DNA of 64,000 bases from Pseudogymnoascus destructans (taxonomy: Eukaryota; Ascomycota; Leotiomycetes; Thelebolales; Thelebolaceae): NCBI RefSeq assembly GCF_001641265.1, contig NW_020167530.1, forward strand, positions 806,001 to 870,000. Reading direction: 5' to 3'. The position numbers and the translations under genes were made by a program. Below the pieces are notes generated by a model. It was given only the letters and a program-made list of their open reading frames with translations, did no database searches and was not told where the DNA came from. This document shows positions 55,428-64,000 of this stretch, piece after piece; the first letter of the stretch is position 1, and each line of letters starts with the position of its first letter.

Positions 55428-58400
55428 CTACTCCAGCTTAAGCTGCTCAAACTGTTTAATCGTCTCCTCAAACCCACGTTGCTCAGCCTCCAAATCCGCC
55501 AACCGCTTACGCTCAACCTCCTGCAGCGCCTCGCTGACCTTGGCCTTGTAGTCTGGGTCATCGAGGATCTTGCGTTGCTTGTCAATACCCTGGTGCGTCT
55601 TCTGGAGCTTCTTGTTCGCCTTTGAGATCTCGTTGTCGATGTCGACGCGACCGGTGACGCGGACGTAGACGACGGCTGCGGCGGAGACGGAGAAGGGGAC
55701 GCAGCCAGCGGGGCGGGAGTCGGAGGCGCCGAGGATCTGGACGGTGGAGACACTCTTGCCGCAGAGGGACTTGATGGACTGGGTCTGGGCTGTGACGGTA
55801 GATTGGGACGTCGAATCGAAGGCTTGGATGTAGACTAGAGATAATTAGTAACGCTTACATTGGCATATAGAGTTCTTGACTTACCTTCGGCTTCATCCTT
55901 CAGAGAATACTCGGACATCAAGGACCTAATTCCCTTGGAGACACCCAGGACAAGCTCGTAGGCTTCCTCAGAGGCTGGGTCATCCATCTCAGCATCGTAC
56001 ACGGGGTACGCAGCCTTGACAATGGAGGGGGTCTTGTCCTCCTGGCGGCGTGGGAGACGCTGCCAGAGTTCCTCAGTAAGGAAAGGCATGTAGGGGTGAA
56101 TCATGGTAAGAGCACCCTCAAGGGCAGTGTACAAGGTGTTCAGGGCGGAGAGCTTTTCCTCGTCGGTACCGCTCTGGATGATGGCCTTCGAGTTCTCAAT
56201 GAAAACATCGCATAGACTCTGGTACCAGTAATGGTAGACAATGTTTGTCGAACGCATGAACTCGCGCTCTTCCAAAGCCCTGTTGATGTCCTTGGACGCG
56301 TTCGTGAACTTGTGCAGGACCCACTTCTCAGCCAAAGACTCCTTGCCAGTCTTCTTTGCGCTCTTCTGGGGAACGAAATCGGCGGGCAGGTTGCCAAGGA
56401 CATACTTGGTGGCCTGGTAGATCTTGTTGCAAAACTTGCGGTAACCGTAGATGACCTTGATATCAAAGGCAATGTCGCCACCGCCTGTAGTGTAGGAGAC
56501 CAAAGCAAAACGCAGGGCGTCAGTGCCGCACTGCGGGATTCCATCTGGGAAGGATGTCTTCTGGTATTTCGTTGCCTTCTCAACCTCATTTGGATTCAGG
56601 TTACCTGACAGAAGCTTGGCGTGCAAGTCTTGCAGAGAAATACCATGGATAATATCTTGGGGATCGATAACGTTACCCAACGACTTGGACATCTTGCGCC
56701 CCTCAGAGTCACGAACCAATGAATGGCAGTACACTTCCGTGAAAGGAACCTTTCCGGTCAGTTTCTTTCCAAGGAAGATCATGCGGGCAACCCAGAAGAA
56801 CAGAATGTCCCATCCGGTCTCCAACATCGACGTAGGGTATAGCTTCTCGAGGTCGTGAGTTGCATTCGGCCATCCTAGAGTAGAAAATGGCCATAAACCG
56901 GACGAAAACCATGTATCCAAGACATCCTCATCTCTCTTGAGTGTGAAAGTCTTCCCAGATAGTGCCTTGCGTGCCTTCTCCAGCGCCTCCTCTTCCGTGC
57001 GACCAGCGAACCAAAGCTTCTCATCAGTATCATAAGAAGTGTCCCCGTCGACTTGAGCATAGTATATCGGGATTTGGTGGCCCCACCACAGCTGTCTTGA
57101 CAAACACCAATCCTGTGGGTCTTCCATCCATCTATAATAGCTCTTCTCAGCCGACTCTGGAAGAATTTTGATCTCTCCGTTCTTGACAACCTCCATAGCC
57201 TCTGCGGCGAGGTCCTTCATCTTCATCCACCATTGCGGTTTCAACAGCGGCTCAATTACGTCCTTTGACTTCTCGCACAAGGGTACTTTCATAGCATTGT
57301 CTTTCTTGTCGACGAACAGGCCGAGAGCCTTCAGGTCGTCTTGAATCGTATATCGTACGTCAAATCGCTTCTGGCCTTGGTAAGGGCCTCCATGCTCATT
57401 GAAAGTTCCATTGTCGTTCAAGATGTTGATGAATTCAAGGTTGTGGTTCTTACCCAGAGTAAAATCGTTGGGGTCGTGAGCAGGGGTCACCTTGACAGCG
57501 CCAGTTCCGAAATCCTTCTCAACATATGTATCTGCAAAAATTGGAAGGAGGCGGCCCGTGATAAAGGGGTGAACAGCTTTCTTGCCGACAAGGTGTTTAT
57601 ATCTCTCATCGTCTGGGTGTACAGCAATACCGGTATCACCAAGCATAGTCTCGATACGGGTAGTAGCCACTTCGATAGTCTCTTCAGTTCCCTCAATCGG
57701 GTACTTGAAGTGAATAATAACACCAAACTCGATTTTCTTCTCGTAGCCTGGAACGTCAAGGAGAGTACGGCCAGTGAGCTCCTTGTTCTCCACCTCTAAA
57801 TTGGATAGAGCGGTATTGAGCTGCGTACACCAATTAACAAGACGGTTAGCGCGATAAATGGTGCCTTCTTCATGCAGTGTACAGAATGTTTCCGTAACAG
57901 CGGCTGAAAGGTTCTCATCCATGGTGAAAGCCTCGCGAGTCCAGTCGAATGATCCTCCCATCTTCCTCAAGACGGCATTAATCTTCTCGTGATACTCTCC
58001 TTTCCACTCCCACACCGTTTCGACGAACTTTTCTCTCCCAAGATCATGGCGAGTTTTGCCTTCTTTGCGGTAAAGAGTCTTCTCTACAACGCTTTGTGTA
58101 GAAATACCAGCGTGGTCGCATCCTGGAAGCCAAAGTGTGGTCTTGCCCTGCATACGGTTCCACCTGATCATGACATCCTGCAGGGCATTTGCGAGAGCGT
58201 GGCCGATGTGGAGCATGCCCGTTACGTTTGGAGGCGGCTCCACGATAACAAACTTTCCCTCCGGTTTGATTTCGCCATCCGCGGTAAATTCAGGCTTGAA
58301 GAAGCCTTCCTTCTCCCACCAAGAATACCAGGCGGACTCGACGGCTATTGGGTTGTACGCTTTATACTGAGGGTCGTCGAATGACTTCAGGACTGCCGCA

Positions 58401-58909
58401 CCGTTAGTCTGATTTCACTTTCTTGAGTAGGCCAGCCATACTCTTCTTCTCTCCGAACGGTGTATCCTCTACATATTCGGGGAGAGTCTCCTCCGCAGCC
58501 TTCTCGGCAGCCTTGGCCTTCTTTTCCTTGCTCTTGCTCGAAAGTGCTGCAGCAGGAGTAGAGGCGGACCCCTTTTTCTTTGCATCGAATTTAGCTTGTT
58601 TTTCGGCCTTCTTGCGTTCTCTCTCGACTAAAGTGCAACGAGTTAGTCATATCACTGTGCCAAAGATGCAAAATCCAGAAGAGTTTGACAATGCCGAGGA
58701 GCACATACGTTCTTTTTCACTCTTCACTTTCATCCCCTCGGCACCGGCTGCAGGCGCGCCAGTCTTGCTGGCCGCATCGTTTCCAGACGCAGCGAGGCCA
58801 GTTGGGCCCGCTTGCTCGCCGACTGTAGTAATGTGGTAAGCTTGTGCGCATTCAACCAGACATGATCGTATATCCTACTTGATTTGGTTGCCCCGGAATT
58901 GGTGGCCAT
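55428..58909 (-). CDS. vas1: Valyl-tRNA synthetase
   Basis: Five exons (minus): 58909-58879, 58822-58709, 58627-58442, 58392-55885 and 55834-55428 (1081 aa). A Lys/Ala-rich N-terminus (about 1-95) leads to GEKKILKSFDDPQYKAYNP. Class Ia motifs: HIGH in MLHIGHALANAL (172-175) and KMSKSLGNV (codons near 56697-56683). The core has DWTREAFTMDE and WFSSGLWPFSTLGWPNAT, and the C-terminal coiled coil ends EETIKQFEQLKLE. The last exon is in a frame that a plain ORF scan misses. Upstream of the ATG the frame stays open for 62 codons with an Arg-rich, presequence-like stretch but no ATG, which may encode a mitochondrial form from a non-AUG start. Confidence 0.95.
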
Positions 58910-59297
58910 TCTGGCTATTGAAAGGCGCGAGCTTGGTTTAAACGGCGTTCGGCGCAGCCAGAGCGCTCTGGTAATAAGTCGCGACGTGGTGTCGGTATTG
59001 AAAAGAGCGTCTTGAGGTTTTGCGGGGTTAATGAGCGTACTGCACCTAAAAGGGACGGGTTTTTTCCACGAGTCAACCAAACATCCACATCCCACACATG
59101 GCTTATCAGATGCGATAAGGTTCCCATGAAACCATGGGTAACCACGTCAACCTCTACTGGGCATAGCCTTCAATGTCACATAATTATCACCGCCATCGAG
59201 TCTCTTAGAAGCCTTCATTTGTTATCAGATTAATGGCGTAGAATGCCAAATGATATAATGTGATGCTGGTGCATCTCTGAGCCCCAAAATCATCAGT
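58910..59297. promoter_or_regulatory. Shared promoter, ValRS (-) / MutL homologue (+)
   Basis: 388 bp between divergent starts. The ValRS side (58910-59095, minus) holds the in-frame Arg-rich extension. No factor site is assigned. Confidence 0.45.
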
Positions 59298-61772
59298 ATG
59301 GCAATCCAGCCACTGCCATCTTCAACAACAAGGATCCTGGGCTCCTGTCAAGCCCTCACAACACCTTCATCACTGGTCAAGGAGCTCATTGACAATGCCA
59401 TTGATGCAAAGGCAACATCGATTGACGTGATAATATCGGCAAATACTGTTGATAAGGTTGAAGTTCATGACAATGGGCACGGGATAGCCCAAGAAGACCT
59501 CGACTCGCTTGGACGCCATGGCCATACCAGCAAGCTGAGGAATTTCGAGGAATTGAGGGAAGTTGGCAGTTCCTGTCTCGGATTTCGGGGCGAAGCTCTG
59601 GCCAGCTCTGTCAGTCTTGGAAGCGTGACTATCACAACTCGAGCAGAAGGAGAACCCGTTGCCTTCGTGGTAAAACTCAAGGCCACTGGAGGCGTATCAA
59701 GCAAGTCTTCTATCTCTCATCCCATTGGTACCACGGTCTGCGTATCCAATTTTCTTTCCGCTCTCCCTGTCAGAAGGCAAACTTCCATTAGCGATGCGTC
59801 AAAAACAATATCCAAAATCAAGAACATCCTTCAGTCATACGCTCTGGCGAGGCTTCAAGTTCGATTCACCCTCAAGGTGGCAAATACAGGCAAAGGAAAT
59901 TGGTCATACATACCACATCCCAAAGGTTATATCAAGGAGGCCGCAATTCAAGTCGCTGGGAAAGATGTTGCTAAACAATGCATCGAAATAGCGAGCCCAT
60001 GTGAAGATGATGCGTCAATTTTTGATACCATCGACGAAATCGGAACAACGACAGCGAACTCATTTATTAGAATACGGGCCTTCCTACCAAGTCCAGATTC
60101 GGACTTCTCAAAACTCAAAGGCGGTCACTATGCGTCAGTTGACTCCAGACCAGTATCTTGTACACGAGGCACCCTGAAAAAGGTCATGTCTTCCTACAAG
60201 CAACATATCCGAGCATTTGCTTCAAATGCTGGCAAAGAAGTTCCAAAGGATCCATTCATATATTTGAGAATTACATGTCCGATTGGCAGCTATGATCCCA
60301 ATATCGAGCCTGCCAAGGATGATGTCCTATTCGAAGATGAGGATGCCATTCTTTCCGCCGCAGAAAGACTCTTCAAATCCCTATACTCTTCCAATACCCT
60401 CCCAACCCCAGTGGATGACGCCTTCAGTGGCCTACCTGCTCCCCAGTCTGCTGCGAGTCATGATTCTATAATTCAGCAACGCGTGGAGGTGTCAAAGAGC
60501 GTGGGCGTGACAGATTTTCAAACTCCTGGAGTCAATTACGGGACAAGAAACAACAAAATCCAGGGGCATATAACTGCCGATGCCATTGTTGATAAAGCAT
60601 GGGGTCGAGAGTTGGAAGTGTTAAGAGATGCTTCTTGTGGGCCACAATCACCACCTAGTACTCTAGAGCACAGTGACCATAATACCCTGAACCCTTGGAT
60701 CCTCGCGAAGCATACGAGTACTCCAGCAACTGAGCGTGGACCTCAGGGTTCCAGGACGCTTAGACCAAGGTCGCTGAGGTCATACATTACTCCTGTTGAT
60801 AAGACGCCCCCAGCTTCGTCTGACGATCTGTTTCTCACCGAAGACATGTCCAACCGATTAACAGGAAGCCAGATCTGCAAACAGCCAAGACCAGGCCCTA
60901 CGCAGAGTTCGGTCGAGACATGGATAAACAAACAACAGGCATATGAGACTGATGATTTGGCAGAACTTCAGCATGGCCCCAAGCCGCAGCAATCCCACCA
61001 CATAACAGGGGGCGGTCTATCTCGGCCTCATTATGAACCACCATACTCAAATGGATTCGTAACCGCTCGAGACCTTCCAGTCGGAGTTCCATGGTCACCA
61101 CCACCCACTCAAATTCGGTCGAAGGAAAAGCTCCGGAGAAAATTTAAGACGCCTTTCATCATTCCTAAAAGCACGGAGGTTGTACCTGGAGTTCGTGAGA
61201 ACGCATACGAGTCGAGCCATTTGACTCCACTTGGCGACACTTCACCATCGCAAGGACTGCCAAGAACAAGCATATCAGTATTTCATGACGATGTAAATGC
61301 TGCTATGGATTTTGAAAGAAGGAAAGCAACAAGCACCAGAAGGCTACGAGAAGAAACCGCTGCTGTAGCTCGTCTAGAGGCTGAAACAGGCGATGTGGCA
61401 ATGCAGGGAATGTCGGCGCAAGAGAATATAATCAAAACTGTGCTTCAAGATGGCGATCCACGAGCATATCTAATGAGACGCCAAAAATCCATGGCGGCGC
61501 ATCAGGGGCCAGAGTTAAATCGAGCCAAAACGATGTTGCTGCCTTTAGAATCGATTCCGGATACCTTGGCCACTCAAAATTTAATCCTCCGAATGACGGT
61601 TGAAACTACATCAGTCAGCAGGGCAATGCATATTTTTACGACAATTGACGATTATGCAAAGTCCGGAATCCGATATGAGGGTCTCAGAATGACAGACTCC
61701 GGTGCCAGAGAAGTAGAAAAATCACTGAACAAGTTGATGACCGTGTCGCATGGGCTATCGGCTTTGACTTAG
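59298..61772 (+). CDS. mlh2: MutL homologue, Mlh2-like mismatch repair protein
   Basis: Single exon, 824 aa. The N-terminal GHKL ATPase (about 1-340) shows KELIDNAIDAKAT, DNGHGI, GRHGHTSKL and GFRGEALASS. A transducer domain with RPVSCTRGTLKKVMSSYKQH follows, then IEPAKDDVLFEDED. The C-terminal half is Ser/Pro-rich and ends in a short domain (TLATQNLILRMTVET). I see no DQHAxxE endonuclease motif, so this is the non-nicking MutL branch (yeast Mlh2, human PMS1). Those proteins pair with Mlh1 and modulate repair and meiotic gene conversion. The branch is inferred from that absence; a divergent Pms1 is less likely. Confidence 0.85.
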   Translation: MAIQPLPSSTTRILGSCQALTTPSSLVKELIDNAIDAKATSIDVIISANTVDKVEVHDNGHGIAQEDLDSLGRHGHTSKLRNFEELREVGSSCLGFRGEALASSVSLGSVTITTRAEGEPVAFVVKLKATGGVSSKSSISHPIGTTVCVSNFLSALPVRRQTSISDASKTISKIKNILQSYALARLQVRFTLKVANTGKGNWSYIPHPKGYIKEAAIQVAGKDVAKQCIEIASPCEDDASIFDTIDEIGTTTANSFIRIRAFLPSPDSDFSKLKGGHYASVDSRPVSCTRGTLKKVMSSYKQHIRAFASNAGKEVPKDPFIYLRITCPIGSYDPNIEPAKDDVLFEDEDAILSAAERLFKSLYSSNTLPTPVDDAFSGLPAPQSAASHDSIIQQRVEVSKSVGVTDFQTPGVNYGTRNNKIQGHITADAIVDKAWGRELEVLRDASCGPQSPPSTLEHSDHNTLNPWILAKHTSTPATERGPQGSRTLRPRSLRSYITPVDKTPPASSDDLFLTEDMSNRLTGSQICKQPRPGPTQSSVETWINKQQAYETDDLAELQHGPKPQQSHHITGGGLSRPHYEPPYSNGFVTARDLPVGVPWSPPPTQIRSKEKLRRKFKTPFIIPKSTEVVPGVRENAYESSHLTPLGDTSPSQGLPRTSISVFHDDVNAAMDFERRKATSTRRLREETAAVARLEAETGDVAMQGMSAQENIIKTVLQDGDPRAYLMRRQKSMAAHQGPELNRAKTMLLPLESIPDTLATQNLILRMTVETTSVSRAMHIFTTIDDYAKSGIRYEGLRMTDSGAREVEKSLNKLMTVSHGLSALT

Positions 61773-62276
61773 CAATATTTATAGCTTATGCAAGGAACCA
61801 AGTATGAGAATGATTTTGGACTGAGATTTGAGCTTGCTTTCCATGGCAGGGGTAGCTGTTCCAGGGGAATAAATATGAGAAGGATTTTGGCTGGGAGTTC
61901 GAGCTTGCTGGGCAAAGCTTAGCCGTTTTTATAACATGGAATCAGTACCATACCCATTTAGCGTTTGGCTGCAAATTATGGGAAATATTACACCTCGAAA
62001 TCAAATAATTATATCACATAGCTCATAAATCAATTATCAATAATCAATGGATGAACAGGTTCAGGAATCAGGTTCGTGATTAATTCTTAAAAGGCGACAA
62101 AGATAAGGCCGTTGTATCGGAGAAGGCGAAATTACGAGCCAATGACGGACTTGCCCCGCCATGTGTAAACATAGCGGGGAAGCTCGACATTTGAGCCGTG
62201 GGTGATATGTGTATTATTATATTCACTACCACATTTTTAACCTACTGATTCATTTAAATCGTCTTAATATTAAGCA
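61773..62276. other. Intergenic, mlh2 to PLP enzyme
   Basis: 504 bp with the mlh2 3' UTR and the next promoter. A 36-bp imperfect direct repeat sits at 61803-61838 and 61874-61909. No gene. Confidence 0.55.
61803..61909. repeat. 36-bp imperfect direct repeat
   Basis: Copies at 61803-61838 and 61874-61909 share TATGAGAA-GATTTTGG and end in GAGCTTGCT, with a 35-bp spacer. They lie just after the mlh2 stop. Confidence 0.75.
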
Positions 62277-63599
62277 ATGTCGGGCATCAAGGAAAGCAAC
62301 GTAGTTGTGCCAGAGGCAACATCCAGCCTCTCCGTCTCTTCGGTGGCCATACATGCGGACGATGCCCTCAATGGCGGGCATCAAGATGTTGCTCCTCCCT
62401 TGCATGTTTCCACTACATATCGATACCCCAGCGATCCTGAAAAGCTAGTTCCATGGACTGAAGCCGATGTAGGTAGCCCCTATCCATTCTGATACTCAAT
62501 CTAACGGCAGTAGCACACAGCGGCGGCTGAGGGTCACAACTATTCGAGACACACTGCACCAAACACAACTCGCTTCGAGGCCATCCTCTCTAGTTTACTT
62601 AATGGCCCCGCTATCTCATATACCTCTGGCCTCTCTGCATTCCATGCCATCCTCGTCCATCTCAACCCAAAGCGCATCTCCATTGGCGAGGGCTATCACG
62701 GCTGCCATGGCGTCATCAGCATCCATAAGAAACTCACGGGCCTAACAAATCTACCTCTCGACTGCCCGGCCGAGGATCTTCAAGCTGGCGACATCGTGCA
62801 CATCGAGACCCCACTCAACCCAACTGGGAATGCTACAAACCTGAAGGAATACGCCGAGAAGGCACACTCGAGGGGGGCTTATCTCACGGTGGACGCTACG
62901 TTTGGTCCACCACCACTTCAGGATCCATTCTTATGGGGTGCGGATATTGTTATGCATAGTGGTACCAAGTACTTTGGTGGACATTCTGATATGCTCTGTG
63001 GAGTGTTGGCAGTGAACCCTGCCAGAGTGAAGGAAGGCTGGGTTGACAATCTAAAGCATGAGAGATTACTGATCGGCAGCGTGATGGGGAATATGGAAGG
63101 TTGGCTGGGAGTTCGCAGCCTCCGCACACTGGAAATCCGTGTAGAGAGACAGGCACTCAATACCGGGAAGCTCGTTGCATGGCTGAATGCTGCCCTGCAC
63201 CCCGAGACCGAGTCCAGTGTCGGCGATAGTGCCACACTGAGCTCCGGCAACAGCAGTGCTGTTCGCGAAGTTCTTGCTAAGATTGAGCATGCAAGCTTGC
63301 AGACAGATGACATCAAAGATGGATGGTTGCTGAAACAGATGCCGAACGGGTTTGGACCTGTCTTCAGCATCATCATGCAGAAGGAGGAGCTCGCAAGAAA
63401 GCTCCCCAGCAAGCTAAAGCTATTCCACCATGCTACTAGTCTGGGGGGTGTAGAGAGTCTGATTGAGTGGCGCACGATGACGGATGCTACAGTTGATAGA
63501 CGACTTCTGAGAGTTAGCATTGGACTTGAGGGATGGGAAGATTTAAGAGATGATTTGCTGCAGGCCTTTACTGCTTTGGCTGCAGAGCAGAAGTCGTAG
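62277..63599 (+). CDS. Transsulfuration-type PLP enzyme (cystathionine gamma-synthase/lyase family)
   Basis: Exons 62277-62468 and 62514-63599 give 425 aa; the 45-bp intron joins WTEAD to HTAAAEGHNYSRHTAPNTTRFEA. The family blocks are PPLHVSTTYRYPSD, the Tyr/Arg pair in YSRHTAPN, ISYTSGLSAFHA, HIETPLNPTGN, LTVDATFGPPPLQDPF and the PLP lysine in MHSGTKYFGGHSD (Lys216). The end has LLRVSIGLEGWEDLRDDLLQ. These enzymes work on cysteine, homocysteine or cystathionine. Sequence alone does not say whether this is gamma-lyase, gamma-synthase or one of the less defined fungal members; I favour the last. Confidence 0.88.
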
Positions 63600-63802
63600 T
63601 ACACAGAGTTGTCGACATATTGAAGTATAATACCATACTGTAGGATCTCCATGGCATATATTAATCGATTGCTGGGTTCTAAATATTTTATAAAAGTGGA
63701 TTAACGTGGTTTACCACCAAACGGAACATCCCACCAAATGAAACACTTTCCGATAGCATCGCAACCTCAAACCCAATTACTCCACCACACCACAACAAAA
63801 AG

Positions 63803-64000
63803 ATGCCTCAGAAAGCTAATGAAGGCCGAGTTTTACTAGCCATTCAAGCTACCAAATCACCCCACAAACTGTCCATCCGACGTGCTGCGCAGCTATATGA
63901 GGTCCCACATGTAACACTTACCCGTCGCATACACGGAAGCCAACCACGAGCTGGTAGACGCGACAAACAACGTCCATTGACCCCAATTGAGGAAGAGGAG
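63803..64000 (+). mobile_element. pogo/Fot1-type (Tc1/mariner superfamily) transposase, 5' part
   Basis: The frame runs from the ATG at 63803 to the right edge (66 codons). RVLLAIQATKSPHKLSIRRA, then AQLYEVPHVTLTRRIHGSQP and RPLTPIEEEE form the psq-type helix-turn-helix and the start of the CENP-B-like domain seen before a DDE transposase. These proteins bind the element's terminal repeats and insert at TA. The frame is intact so far. A GTGGTTTACCAC palindrome upstream (63700-63715) may lie in the terminal repeat; the other end is outside the window. Confidence 0.8.

Noticed and set aside
55397..55753. 118-codon minus-strand ORF under the ValRS 3' end
   Set aside because: It is Ser/Pro/Arg-rich frame shadow. 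The true last exon (55834-55428) is in another frame and gives a normal ValRS C-terminus.

Overview
This window is nuclear DNA of a filamentous ascomycete (Pezizomycotina). The evidence is the set of genes and their structure. Introns are short (mostly 45-100 bp, GT-AG, with CTAAC/CTGAC-like branch points). The window carries a nuclear complex I 49-kDa subunit, PalF/RIM8 of the fungal pH pathway, a Chs3-type chitin synthase with its Skt5-type activator, a HosA/Hos2 deacetylase, and a DUF3605 (GIG1-type) protein. A Leotiomycete is my guess at class level, with low confidence. About 28 protein genes fit in 64 kb, on both strands, with many divergent pairs sharing short promoters. I rebuilt exon structures by hand from reading frame, splice sites and family conservation; none is backed by transcript data.

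Layout, left to right: dph4 3' end (1-350); mnd1 (985-1689); palF (3359-5777); dienelactone hydrolase (6173-7020, -); 26S proteasome chaperone nas2 (7339-8231); dolichyldiphosphatase cwh8 (8466-9232, -), divergent from Ran GTPase (9644-10592); a fungal protein of unknown function (11095-13144, -); tel2 (13831-16852, -), divergent from NEDD8 E1 uba3 (17094-18713); rpc40 (18951-20126, -), divergent from nuo49 (20380-21929); a Cys-rich unknown (22108-23471, -); a UBE2W-like E2 (24642-25219, -); a calmodulin-dependent kinase (26187-27770); a homeobox gene (28200-30192, -), divergent from HisRS (30562-32538); hos2 (32910-34331, -), divergent from an ING/PHD gene (35175-36458); a FAR1-like DNA-binding domain fused to tandem FolB-like domains (36916-38986); a GIG1/DUF3605 gene (39454-40219, -), divergent from pib1 (41396-43819); skt5/chs4 (44612-46917, -), divergent across 4.2 kb of repeat-bearing DNA from a class IV (Chs3-type) chitin synthase (51125-54807); ValRS (55428-58909, -), divergent from an mlh2-like MutL gene (59298-61772); a transsulfuration-type PLP enzyme (62277-63599); and the 5' end of a pogo/Fot1-type transposase cut by the right edge (63803-64000).

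Most genes are conserved housekeeping genes with no shared pathway. Two neighbourhoods look functional: the chitin synthase facing its own activator, and hos2 facing an ING gene (both chromatin regulators). The most unusual points are the FAR1-FolB fusion, a predicted 6-nt microexon in uba3, a one-codon first exon in mnd1, a GC-AG intron inside the FYVE motif of pib1, PacC-type sites before palF, an overlapping uORF plus dual start in HisRS, an AUG-less presequence-like extension before ValRS, and a dispersed TACGGAGTA motif confined to intergenic DNA.
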